64,000 bases of DNA from AP-15 sp035503615 (lineage in GTDB: Bacteria; Pseudomonadota; Alphaproteobacteria; ATCC43930; CGMCC-115725), in assembly GCA_035503615.1 (NCBI GenBank), contig DATJTI010000071.1:1-64000 (forward strand), in the 5' to 3' direction. Positions 28,194 through 36,649 of this stretch are shown in pieces; positions within the stretch are counted from its first letter, which is position 1; each line of letters begins with the position of its first letter. The notes below the pieces were generated by a model that was not told the DNA's origin, did no database searches, and worked only from the letters and a program-made list of their open reading frames with translations. A program made the translations under genes and the position numbers.

Positions 28194-29000
28194 TCAGGCC
28201 GCGAGGATGTGCTGCTCGATGGCCAGCGCGAAACCGTCTTCGTCATTCGAGGCGGTGACTGCCCGCGCGAGTGCCTTGACTTCCGGCGTGGCGTTGCCCA
28301 TGGCGATCGGAAACCCGGCGCGACGAAACATTTCGACATCATTGCCCATATCGCCGAGGACGGCGATCTCTTCGCGCGTGATCGCCAACCGCGCGGCCAA
28401 GAGATCGACGAGCCGGCCCTTGTCGATGCCCGGCGGCGTCACGTCGCAATAATAGGGCTGCGATTGCAGCACCGTGGCGCGGCCGCGCAGCGCCGCCTGG
28501 CCGGCGGCAACCGCCTTCGCGACCCGGGCGTGGTCCTTGCTGGCGCCGACGATCTTCGCGACCGTGTCGAGATGGCCCGTGAAAGACGGAACCAGCGTGG
28601 GCGGTGTCGCGATCGTGTGAATTTCCAGATCGACGTGATCACCCGCCCGATCGCGAATCAGCCAGGCATTGCCGGTGAACACCCAAATGCTGGTGATCCC
28701 GTGCTCCTCCAGCATCGCGATCGTGTCGCGCGCGGCCTCGGGCGACAGCAATTTCTGCTCGACCGGTGACAGGTCGGGATTGACGATGGCGCCGCCATTG
28801 TAGCCGCCGAACGGCAAGGCGAGCCGCAAGGGTGCCACCAGCATGCGCTGGCCAAACGGCGGGCGGCTGCTGCAGATCGAGAACGCGATGCCGCGCTCGT
28901 GCAGCCGCAAGACCGCCGCAATCGCACGTGGCGTCAAGACCTTGCCGGTGGTGACGAGGGTGCCGTCGACATCCGACACCACGAGCGAGATCGGTCTCAT
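28194..29000 (-). CDS. Cof-type HAD-family phosphatase
   Basis: A 268-residue HAD hydrolase with a C2b cap, as in Cof/YbiV sugar-phosphate phosphatases. Motif I is VVSDVDGTLVTT (residues about 7-18), motif II is in ICSSRPPF, the motif III lysine in GIDKGRLVDLL, and motif IV is LGDMGNDVEMF. It removes phosphate from a small sugar phosphate or a cofactor. As the last gene of the pentose phosphate operon, overlapping rpiA by four bases (ATGA), it may clear an accumulated sugar phosphate or repair a side product. The exact substrate is unknown. Confidence 0.9.
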   Translation of the reverse strand: MRPISLVVSDVDGTLVTTGKVLTPRAIAAVLRLHERGIAFSICSSRPPFGQRMLVAPLRLALPFGGYNGGAIVNPDLSPVEQKLLSPEAARDTIAMLEEHGITSIWVFTGNAWLIRDRAGDHVDLEIHTIATPPTLVPSFTGHLDTVAKIVGASKDHARVAKAVAAGQAALRGRATVLQSQPYYCDVTPPGIDKGRLVDLLAARLAITREEIAVLGDMGNDVEMFRRAGFPIAMGNATPEVKALARAVTASNDEDGFALAIEQHILAA

Positions 29001-29734
29001 GCGGATGTCCCCGGTGCAGATTTCCCCGGTGCAGATTTTCGTGGCGGCGGGGTCAGGATTTCGACCCCGGTGGTCGAGGCGACAACGACGATCGAGCTGC
29101 GGCCGATGAACAGCCCGTTCTCGACCGCGCCGACGGTCATCGCGATCCGCACCTCGAGCCCGGCCGGGTCCGGGATTGGTCCAAACCGGCAATCGAGAAT
29201 GAAATTTCCGCCATCGGTGACATAAGGCAGCTCGCCGGTCGCATAGCGCCGCTCGGCAATGCAGCCGAGCGAGCCGAGCGCGCCCGCGGTCGCCTGCCAG
29301 CCGAACTGGGCGACTTCGACCGGCACCGGCGCATGCGTGCCGAGGCGTTCGACGAGCTTTTCCTGATCGACGACGATGACCAGCCGCCGGCTCGCCGCGG
29401 CCACAATCTTTTCCCGCAACAGCGCGCCGCCAAGTCCCTTGACCAGGTGCAGGGTGCCGAGCTCGACTTCGTCGGCGCCATCGATCGTCAGATCGAGCCG
29501 TTGATATTCGGCAAACGTCGCGATCGGAATGCCGAGCCGGCGCGCCTGCGCCGCGGTCCGCTCCGAGGTCGGGATCCCGACAACGCGCAGCCCCTTGGCG
29601 ATGCGGGCGGCGAGACCCTCGACGACAAAGGCCGCGGTCGACCCGGTGCCGAGCCCCAGCACCATGCCGTCCTCGACTTCCTCGACCGCGCGCAAGGCGG
29701 CGGCGCGCTTGAGCTGGTCGCGATCGACGATCAT
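28997..29734 (-). CDS. rpiA: Ribose-5-phosphate isomerase A
   Basis: A 245-residue enzyme that interconverts ribose 5-phosphate and ribulose 5-phosphate. Conserved elements are LGLGTGSTAAFVVEGLA, the active-site DGADEVELG, KGLGGALLREKIVA and the TDGGNFILDC segment. The normal enzyme ends near VEILTPPPR; here a tail KSAPGKSAPGTSA is added by a 15-bp direct repeat and is probably neutral. It overlaps both neighbours by four bases (pgl upstream, HAD phosphatase downstream), showing tight coupling within the operon. Confidence 0.96.
   Translation of the reverse strand: MIVDRDQLKRAAALRAVEEVEDGMVLGLGTGSTAAFVVEGLAARIAKGLRVVGIPTSERTAAQARRLGIPIATFAEYQRLDLTIDGADEVELGTLHLVKGLGGALLREKIVAAASRRLVIVVDQEKLVERLGTHAPVPVEVAQFGWQATAGALGSLGCIAERRYATGELPYVTDGGNFILDCRFGPIPDPAGLEVRIAMTVGAVENGLFIGRSSIVVVASTTGVEILTPPPRKSAPGKSAPGTSA
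29008..29037. repeat. 15-bp tandem repeat, two perfect copies
   Basis: TCCCCGGTGCAGATT occurs twice in a row (29008-29022, 29023-29037). In frame on the minus strand it encodes KSAPG twice at the C-terminus of ribose-5-phosphate isomerase. Confidence 0.9.
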
Positions 29735-30459
29735 CGGCCGGGCTTCGCCTCGGCATCGACAAACCAGACGAGCTCGCCTTCCGGGCGCAGCCGCGCCGCC
29801 GGCAGCGCGTGGTCGCCCTCCAGCACCCGCGCCAGCGCCTCGCGCTTGTCGGCGCCGGCGACCAGGAATGCGGTGTGCCGGCTGCTGGCGAGCACCGGAT
29901 AGGTCAGCGTGATCCGGGTCTCAGGTCTGGCTCCGACGATTTCGGCGACCCAGCGCCGGCGCTCGTCGAGCACCGCGGTACCGGGAAACAGCGACGCGGT
30001 GTGGCCATCGGGCCCGAGACCCAGCAACTCGATATCGAACAATGGGCGCGCCGGGTCGAGCGCAGCGGCACCGTAATAGGCTTCCAGCTCGCGCTGATAG
30101 GCGTTTGCGGCGGCGTCCGGCGCACCGGTCGTGCCGATCGCGTGCACGTTTTCCGCCGGGACCGGGACATGCGCCAACAGCGCCTCACGCGCCATGCGGT
30201 AGTTGCTGTCCGGGTGGTCCCAAGGCACGAACCGCTCGTCGCCCCAAAACCAGTGAACCCGGTCCCAGGGCATCGCGGCGCGATAGGGGGCGGCCGCCAG
30301 CAACTGGTAAAGACGGCGCGGTGTCGATCCGCCGGACAGGCAGATCGCGAAACGGCCGCGGCTTGCGGCCGCGAGATCGGCCACCCATTGCGCTGCCCGG
30401 CGGGACAATGCTTCCGAATCCTCGGCAGTCTCGATGCGGGTTTGCTGGCTCGGCGGCAT
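29731..30459 (-). CDS. pgl: 6-phosphogluconolactonase
   Basis: A 242-residue DevB-type lactonase that hydrolyses 6-phosphogluconolactone, the product of Zwf. The phosphate-binding ICLSGGSTPRRLYQLL, the FWGDERFVPWDHPDSNYR signature and the LLGLGPDGHTASLFPG motif carrying the catalytic residues are all present. GAGGAGGG from the end of rpe serves as ribosome binding site. It lies nine bases after rpe and overlaps rpiA by four bases. Confidence 0.96.
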   Translation of the reverse strand: MPPSQQTRIETAEDSEALSRRAAQWVADLAAASRGRFAICLSGGSTPRRLYQLLAAAPYRAAMPWDRVHWFWGDERFVPWDHPDSNYRMAREALLAHVPVPAENVHAIGTTGAPDAAANAYQRELEAYYGAAALDPARPLFDIELLGLGPDGHTASLFPGTAVLDERRRWVAEIVGARPETRITLTYPVLASSRHTAFLVAGADKREALARVLEGDHALPAARLRPEGELVWFVDAEAKPGR

Positions 30460-30468
30460 CGGCCCTCC

Positions 30469-31146
30469 TCAGGCTCGGCGGGGGCTGGAATTGCGGATCG
30501 CGGCGATCGCAGCCGCATAATCGGGCGCATGGAACACGGCCGAACCGGCGACGATCGCATTCGCCCCGGCTTCGATGGCGCGCCAGGCATTGGCACCAGA
30601 GAGCCCGCCATCGACCTCGATGACCGGGTCGAGCCCGCGCTCGTCGCACAGCCGGCGCAGCGCTGCCACCTTGGGCAGCATCTCCGGCAGAAACTCCTGC
30701 CCGCCAAAACCGGGATTGACGGTCATGATCAGCACGATGCCGCACAGATGCAGCACGTACTCGATCTGCGACAACGGGGTCGCGGGGTTCAGCACCACCC
30801 CGGCAACCTTGCCGAGATCGCGGATCTGCGACAGCGTGCGGTGCAGATGGATTGTCGCCGTGGGCTCGCAATGGACCAGCAGGTGATCGGCACCAGCCTT
30901 GGCGAAATCGTCGAGATAGTGCTCCGGCTCGACGATCATCAGGTGGACATCGACGGGTTTTGCCGTGGCCTCGCGGACTGCGGCGACCACGACCGGGCCG
31001 ATCGTCAGGTTCGGGACAAACCGGCCATCCATCACATCGACATGGATCCAGTCGCCGCCGGCTTGGTCGGCCGCTGCGACCTCGGCAGCGAGCCGGCCGA
31101 AATCGGCCGACAGGATCGACGGGGCGACGACAATCGGACGGGTCAT
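30469..31146 (-). CDS. rpe: Ribulose-phosphate 3-epimerase
   Basis: A 225-residue TIM-barrel enzyme that interconverts ribulose 5-phosphate and xylulose 5-phosphate. Catalytic and metal residues fall in the conserved segments ILSADFGRL, IHVDVMDGRFVPN, VDVHLMIVEPEHYL, MTVNPGFGGQEFLPEML and EVDGGLSGANA. It lies 42 bases downstream of zwf in the pentose phosphate operon and nine bases before pgl. Length is normal. Confidence 0.97.
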   Translation of the reverse strand: MTRPIVVAPSILSADFGRLAAEVAAADQAGGDWIHVDVMDGRFVPNLTIGPVVVAAVREATAKPVDVHLMIVEPEHYLDDFAKAGADHLLVHCEPTATIHLHRTLSQIRDLGKVAGVVLNPATPLSQIEYVLHLCGIVLIMTVNPGFGGQEFLPEMLPKVAALRRLCDERGLDPVIEVDGGLSGANAWRAIEAGANAIVAGSAVFHAPDYAAAIAAIRNSSPRRA

Positions 31147-31188
31147 GTCAAACCGCCGCCATGGCCGCTATCGCTAGGGCCGTCATGG

Positions 31189-32754
31189 CTAGGGGACCAG
31201 CGGACGCCATTGCCGGCCGCTGCGCCATAAGAGGTTGTCGGCGCCCTCCGGCCCGGCGCTGCCGGCGGCGTAGGTTTCGAGCGGCACGGTCCGGTCCGCC
31301 TCCCACAGATCGAGGATCGGCTGCACCACCTCCCATCCGGCTTCGACGCCGTCGGCCCGGTTGAACAGCAATGCCTCGCCGATCATGCAGTCATAGACCA
31401 GGGTTTCATAGCCGGTGCTCGGCTCGGTGTGAAAATAATCCTTGTAGCGGAAATCCATCCTGACCTTGCCGAGATCGATGCGCGGACCCGGCATTTTCGC
31501 GCCGAATTGCAGCGAGATACCCTCGTCGGGCTGGATCTGCAGGCTCAGCACGTTGGCGGGGAGAATGTCCACCGCCGTATCGCGAAACAGGGCAAACGGC
31601 GCCTGCTTGAAGTGGATCGCGATCTCGGTCGTGCGCCGGGTCAGCCGCTTGCCGGTACGCAGATAAAACGGCACGCCGGCCCAGCGCCAGTTCTCGATGC
31701 CAAGGCGCAGCGCGACATAGGTCTCGGTCACGCTGTCCGGCTTGACCCCGGGCTCCTGGCGATACGCCTGCTCCGGATTGCCGTTGATCGCCCCGCTCGC
31801 ATATTGACCGCGCACGACATTGCGGCGGACGGTTTCATCGTCGAACGGCAGCACCGCTTCGAGAACCTTGGTCTTCTCGTTGCGCACCGCGTCGGCGGCG
31901 AACGAGTTCGGCGATTCCATCGCGGTCAGGCTCAAGAGCTGGAACACATGGTTCGGCACCATGTCGCGCAGCGCGCCGGTGATCTCGTAGAAATTGGCGC
32001 GGCGCTCGACACCGACGGTTTCCGCCGCGGTGATCTGCACATGATCGATATGGTCGCGGTTCCATAACGGCTCAAAGATCGCGTTCGAAAACCGCAAGGC
32101 CATGATGTTCTGGACTGTCTCCTTGCCGAGGAAGTGGTCCATGCGGAAGATTTGCGGCTCGTCCAGCACCTTCAGGATGCGGGCATTGAGCGCGCGGGCG
32201 GTCGGGAGATCGCGGCCGAACGGCTTTTCGATGATGACCCGGCGCCAGCTGCCATTCTTTTCCTGCGCCAGCCCGGCCGCACCGAGCCGTTCGACGATGG
32301 TGCCAAATAGCTGCTCGGCGACCGCGAGATAGAACAGGACATTGCCGCCGGTATTGTGCTTTGTGGCGATCTCATCGATCAGCTTGGCAAGCCGGCTATA
32401 GGTGTCGGGCGTCGTGAAATCGCCGGCAAAATGGGTGATGCGGCTGGCGATGAAATCCCAGGTCTTGGCGTCAAACGGCTCGCTTTCGCCGCCGGACCCG
32501 GTATCGGAGACAAAACTCTTGACGCCTTCGGCCAGGTAGTCGCGAAAGGCGTCGACCGGTTTGGGGGTGCGGTCGGCGGCAATGATCGCAAAATTCGCCG
32601 CCAGCAACCGGTCCTTGGCCAGATTGTAGAGGGCCGGTATCAGCAGGCGTTTGGTCAGGTCACCGCCGGCGCCAAAGATCACCATCATGCAAGGCGGCGC
32701 CTGGGGCGCGCGCTGCGCCGTGCTGGGTTCCTTTGCCTCGACCCGCGCATCCAT
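31189..32754 (-). CDS. zwf: Glucose-6-phosphate dehydrogenase
   Basis: A 521-residue enzyme that oxidises glucose 6-phosphate to the 6-phosphogluconolactone, supplying NADPH. The nucleotide-binding start is MVIFGAGGDLTKRLLIPALY. The active-site signature RMDHFLGKETVQNI and the neighbouring VIIEKPFGRDLPTA hold the catalytic His and Lys residues. Length is near the bacterial norm. gnd ends only three bases upstream, and rpe follows after 42 bases. The first 20 residues are a variable extension. Confidence 0.97.
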   Translation of the reverse strand: MDARVEAKEPSTAQRAPQAPPCMMVIFGAGGDLTKRLLIPALYNLAKDRLLAANFAIIAADRTPKPVDAFRDYLAEGVKSFVSDTGSGGESEPFDAKTWDFIASRITHFAGDFTTPDTYSRLAKLIDEIATKHNTGGNVLFYLAVAEQLFGTIVERLGAAGLAQEKNGSWRRVIIEKPFGRDLPTARALNARILKVLDEPQIFRMDHFLGKETVQNIMALRFSNAIFEPLWNRDHIDHVQITAAETVGVERRANFYEITGALRDMVPNHVFQLLSLTAMESPNSFAADAVRNEKTKVLEAVLPFDDETVRRNVVRGQYASGAINGNPEQAYRQEPGVKPDSVTETYVALRLGIENWRWAGVPFYLRTGKRLTRRTTEIAIHFKQAPFALFRDTAVDILPANVLSLQIQPDEGISLQFGAKMPGPRIDLGKVRMDFRYKDYFHTEPSTGYETLVYDCMIGEALLFNRADGVEAGWEVVQPILDLWEADRTVPLETYAAGSAGPEGADNLLWRSGRQWRPLVP

Positions 32755-32757
32755 CGC

Positions 32758-33747
32758 TCAGTCCCCCACCATCGTTCCCGGTTCCTGGTGGCCGCCGAAC
32801 TCGTTGCGCATCGCCGACAGGATGCGCTCGGCAAAGGTGTGGTCCTGGCGCGAACGGAAGCGGGTATAGAGCGCCGACGACAGCACCTCGGCCGGCACGG
32901 CTTCCTCGATCGCCGCCTGGATGGTCCACCGCCCCTCACCCGAATCGGCGACCTGGCCGGTAAAGCGCGACAATTCGGCGTCCTTGGCCAAGGCGATCGC
33001 GGTCAAGTCCAAGAGCCACGACGCGATCACGCTGCCGCGCCGCCAGACCTCGGCGATGTCGGGCAGATCGAGCTGGTAGCGGCGGTTTTCCGGCACCGCC
33101 GGGGTGTTGACGTTGCGCAGGATATCGAACCCCTCGGCATAGGCCTGCATGACGCCGTATTCGATGCCGTTATGCACCATCTTGACAAAGTGTCCGGCAC
33201 CGACCGGGCCGCAATGCAGATAGCCTTCCTCGGCGCGCGGATCGCGGCGCTCACGCCCCGGGGTGCGGTCGATGTCGCCCCGGCCCGGCGCCAGCGTCTT
33301 CAGGATCGGGTCGAGATGATCGACCACCGACTTGTCGCCGCCGATCATCATGCAATAGCCGCGCTCGAAGCCCCACACGCCGCCGCTGGTGCCGACATCG
33401 ACAAAATGGATGCCTTTGGGCTTTAAGATTTCGGCATGGCGGATGTCGTCCTGGTAGAACGAGTTGCCGCCATCGATCACGATATCGCCCTTGGCGAGCA
33501 GCCCGGCAAGCTCGACGATGGTTTCATCGGTGATGTGGCCGGCCGGCAGCATGACCCATACGGCGCGCGGCGCTTCGAGCTGCCTGACGAAATCGCCGAG
33601 ATCGCGGCTCGGCTTGGCGCCCTCACCGGCAAATTCGCGCACCGTGTCGGTGCTCTTGTCGTAGACGACGCAGCTGTGTCCGTTCTTCATCAGCCGGCGC
33701 ACGATGTTGCCGCCCATGCGACCGAGCCCGATCATTCCGAGTTGCAT
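32758..33747 (-). CDS. gnd: 6-phosphogluconate dehydrogenase, decarboxylating (short YqeC-type)
   Basis: A 329-residue enzyme that oxidises and decarboxylates 6-phosphogluconate to ribulose 5-phosphate. The Rossmann motif is MIGLGRMGGNIVRRLM; YDKSTDT follows where the cofactor-specificity loop is expected. The catalytic region has VDVGTSGGVWGFERGYCMMIGG and GHFVKMVHNGIEY with the catalytic Lys. It is the short class (about 300-330 residues against 470 for the E. coli type), often NAD-preferring in known members. It lies 47 bases after the tal-pgi fusion and three bases before zwf. Confidence 0.95.
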   Translation of the reverse strand: MQLGMIGLGRMGGNIVRRLMKNGHSCVVYDKSTDTVREFAGEGAKPSRDLGDFVRQLEAPRAVWVMLPAGHITDETIVELAGLLAKGDIVIDGGNSFYQDDIRHAEILKPKGIHFVDVGTSGGVWGFERGYCMMIGGDKSVVDHLDPILKTLAPGRGDIDRTPGRERRDPRAEEGYLHCGPVGAGHFVKMVHNGIEYGVMQAYAEGFDILRNVNTPAVPENRRYQLDLPDIAEVWRRGSVIASWLLDLTAIALAKDAELSRFTGQVADSGEGRWTIQAAIEEAVPAEVLSSALYTRFRSRQDHTFAERILSAMRNEFGGHQEPGTMVGD

Positions 33748-33794
33748 CGCAAATCTCCTGCTGTTGGGTTGCCGCAGCGCCGATGACGCAGCGT

Positions 33795-36644
33795 TCAGGA
33801 CAGGGCCTCGTCGACAGCGCGCCCGAGCATTTCGAGACCGGCGTCGAGAGCACCGGTCAGATGGATGCGCAGGGCCCGCCGGCCGCGTTCGGCCAGCACC
33901 TCGAAATCGCCGCGCGCCTGCGCTGCCTTGACCACGCCAAAGGTGTATTTCTGGCCCGGCACCGGCAGATCCTCCACATCCTCGCAGGTGATCTGCAAAA
34001 ACACCCCGCTATTCGGGCCGCCCTTATAGGCCTGTCCGGTCGAATGCAAAAAGCGCGGGCCAAAGCCGACGCAGGTTGCCGCACGGGTGCGGTCGCGGAT
34101 CATCCGGCGCAGCCGCTGCATCGTCTCGATATGCGCGCGGTTGCGCTCGATATAGGCGAGCAGCGCCACATAGTCGCCGGCGCCGATGCGCGCGAAATGC
34201 GCCTTGAGCGCGGCGCCGAGACTGGTCGCCGCCGGCGCCAGCGCGGCGGCGTTCGTCGGGTCGGCGAACAGCGCGAACCCGGTTCCGGCAAAGAACGGCT
34301 TTTCCGCGGGCAACGACCCGGTCTTCTCGTAGGCCGTGGTCAGATCCCGGGTCTTGACCTTGCTGGCCTCGACATCCGGCTGGTCGAACGGATTGATGCC
34401 GATGATCGAGCCGGCGACCGCGGTCGCCATCTCCCAGCGGAAGAATTCCTGGCCGAGCTGCATCGGGTCCGAGACGATGATCCGCACCACCGGGTGGCCT
34501 GCGGCTTCCAGTGCGGCGACGGCACGCTCCCGTTCGGCATCCTGTTCGGTGGCGAGCCGCAGATAGGCGAAAACCCGGTCGTTGCCGTAGACCGAGGGCG
34601 CGCCCAGCGGCTCGGCGTCGAAGGGCACGATCCCGGTGCCGAGCTTGCCGGTCGATTCGGCCAGCAATTGCTCGAGCCAGGCGCCGAAATCGGCGATCCC
34701 CGGCGAGGCGATGATCGTCGCCTTGTCATGCCCGTGACGCTGGCAGACGCCGAGGATCGCACCGAGCATGACACCCGGGTTCTCGACCGGCGGCGCGCTC
34801 GGCGCGCAGGAGCGGACCATCTCGGCGGCACTTTCGAGAAAGCCGCGCGGGTCGATGCCGATCGCCGCGGCCGGCACCATGCCGAAATTCGACAGCACCG
34901 AATAGCGCCCGCCGATGCTCGGCAGCCCGTGGAAGATCGCGCGGAAACCCTCGTTGCGGGCGATTTTTTCGAGCGAGGAACCGGGATCGGTGATCGCGAC
35001 AAAACGCCGTGCGGCCTCGCCGGCGCCGACCGCCGCCTTCGCCCGCTCAAAGAAATACTGCTTGAAGATGTTGGGTTCGAGGGTGCTGCCGGATTTGCTC
35101 GACACGATGAACAGCGTATGCGCCGGGTCGATCAGGCTCTCGAAATGGCGGATCTGCGCCGGGTCGGTCGAGTCGAGTACGTGCAGCACCGGACCGCCGG
35201 GCTTGGCGCCGAAGGTCTTGGCGAAGACTTCCGGTCCGAGGCTCGATCCGCCCATGCCGAGCAGCAGCACATGGCGGAAGCCGGAAGCGACGACATCCGC
35301 GGCGAACGCTTCGAGTTCCGCCACACCCGCCAGCATCTGGTCGACGATGCCGAGCCAGCCGGTCCATTTCGCCTCGTCGGTCTCGGTCCACAGCGATGCG
35401 TCGGCGGCCCACAAGCGGCGCACCTTGCCCTCGCGGCGCCACTCTTCGAGTGCCGCCTGCACATCCTTGTCGATCGCCGGCGGCAGCTTGGCGCTGATCG
35501 CGTCGAGCTTGGCGCCCAGCATGGCGCGGCGCTTTTTCTGCACGGCGGCATAGAGCTGGTCGGCGGCATCGGCGAACTGGCGCACCCCGTCCTCGACCAG
35601 CTTCGCGGTCACCGCCTCGATCGAGACCCCGGCAGCCGGCAATGCCGCCATGACCGCGCGGGCGGCGTCGACATCCTGTTCGAGGCTCGCCCGCGGCCGC
35701 CCGTGATCGCGAAACGCATCCATCGTCGCCGGCGGCATCGTGTTGACGGTATCGGCGCCGATCAGCTCGTCGACATAGAGCACATCGCTATATGCCTTGT
35801 TCTTGGTGCCGGTGCTGGCCCATAGCAGCCGCTGGGTCTGCGCCCCCTGTTGCGCCAGGCGCTGCCAGCGCTCGCCGGCAAAAACCGCTTTGTAGTGTTG
35901 ATAGGCGAGCTTGGCGTTGGCGATCGCGACCTTGCCCTTCAAGGCTTCGAGCCGCGCCTTTTCGCCCGCATCGGCGGTTGCAGCGATGCGCCGGTCGAGC
36001 GCTTCGTCGACCAGCGTGTCGATGCGGCTGACAAAAAAGCTCGCGACACTGGCCACCTTGTGCGGGTCGCCGCCTTTTCGCGCCAGCGCTTCGAGACCAC
36101 AGACATAGGCCTCGGCGACCTCGGCATAGACCTCCCGCGAAAACAACAGGGTGACGTTGATGTTGATGCCCTCGCCGATCAGCGTGCGGATCGCCGGCAG
36201 CCCGGCCTTGGTTCCGGGCACCTTGACCATCAGGTTTTCGCGCCCGACCTCGCGCCACAACCGGCGCGCCTCCTCGATCGTCTCATGCGTCTGCATCGCC
36301 AGATAGGGCGAGACTTCGAGGCTGATAAAGCCGTCGCGCCCCTGCGTCTGGTGAAACACCGGGCGCAACGCGTCGGCACCGTCCTGAATATCGCGGATCG
36401 CCAGTTCCTCGAACAGCGCGCCCGGATCGAGATCGCCATTCTTCTGCGCCGCGGCGATCAGCTCGTCGTAATCGTCGCCATGACCGATCGCCTTTTCGAA
36501 GATCGACGGGTTCGAAGTCACCCCGCGCAAACCGTCATCGACGATCAGCCGGCCGAGCTGCCCGGTCTGCAACAGCTCGCGGCTGACAAAGTCGAGCCAT
36601 ACCGACTGGCCGTATTCATTGAGCGTCCTCAGCGGATTGGCCAT
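33795..36644 (-). CDS. Bifunctional transaldolase/glucose-6-phosphate isomerase
   Basis: A 949-residue fusion. Residues about 1-365 form transaldolase, with VTSNPSIFEKAI and the Schiff-base lysine K141 in MVKVPGTKAG; it moves a dihydroxyacetone unit between sugar phosphates. Residues about 400-949 form phosphoglucose isomerase, with LLGMGGSSLGPEVFAK and FIVSSKSGSTLEPN, interconverting glucose and fructose 6-phosphates. The same fusion is known from several Alphaproteobacteria, including acetic acid bacteria. The start is placed at the second ATG (36644), because AGGAG is only two bases from the first ATG (36650) and eight from this one. It follows transketolase directly. Confidence 0.95.
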   Translation of the reverse strand: MANPLRTLNEYGQSVWLDFVSRELLQTGQLGRLIVDDGLRGVTSNPSIFEKAIGHGDDYDELIAAAQKNGDLDPGALFEELAIRDIQDGADALRPVFHQTQGRDGFISLEVSPYLAMQTHETIEEARRLWREVGRENLMVKVPGTKAGLPAIRTLIGEGININVTLLFSREVYAEVAEAYVCGLEALARKGGDPHKVASVASFFVSRIDTLVDEALDRRIAATADAGEKARLEALKGKVAIANAKLAYQHYKAVFAGERWQRLAQQGAQTQRLLWASTGTKNKAYSDVLYVDELIGADTVNTMPPATMDAFRDHGRPRASLEQDVDAARAVMAALPAAGVSIEAVTAKLVEDGVRQFADAADQLYAAVQKKRRAMLGAKLDAISAKLPPAIDKDVQAALEEWRREGKVRRLWAADASLWTETDEAKWTGWLGIVDQMLAGVAELEAFAADVVASGFRHVLLLGMGGSSLGPEVFAKTFGAKPGGPVLHVLDSTDPAQIRHFESLIDPAHTLFIVSSKSGSTLEPNIFKQYFFERAKAAVGAGEAARRFVAITDPGSSLEKIARNEGFRAIFHGLPSIGGRYSVLSNFGMVPAAAIGIDPRGFLESAAEMVRSCAPSAPPVENPGVMLGAILGVCQRHGHDKATIIASPGIADFGAWLEQLLAESTGKLGTGIVPFDAEPLGAPSVYGNDRVFAYLRLATEQDAERERAVAALEAAGHPVVRIIVSDPMQLGQEFFRWEMATAVAGSIIGINPFDQPDVEASKVKTRDLTTAYEKTGSLPAEKPFFAGTGFALFADPTNAAALAPAATSLGAALKAHFARIGAGDYVALLAYIERNRAHIETMQRLRRMIRDRTRAATCVGFGPRFLHSTGQAYKGGPNSGVFLQITCEDVEDLPVPGQKYTFGVVKAAQARGDFEVLAERGRRALRIHLTGALDAGLEMLGRAVDEALS

Positions 36645-36649
36645 CGCCA

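Noticed and set aside
33783..35825. 680-codon plus-strand open frame opposite tal-pgi
   Set aside because: Antisense shadow of a well-supported fusion gene.
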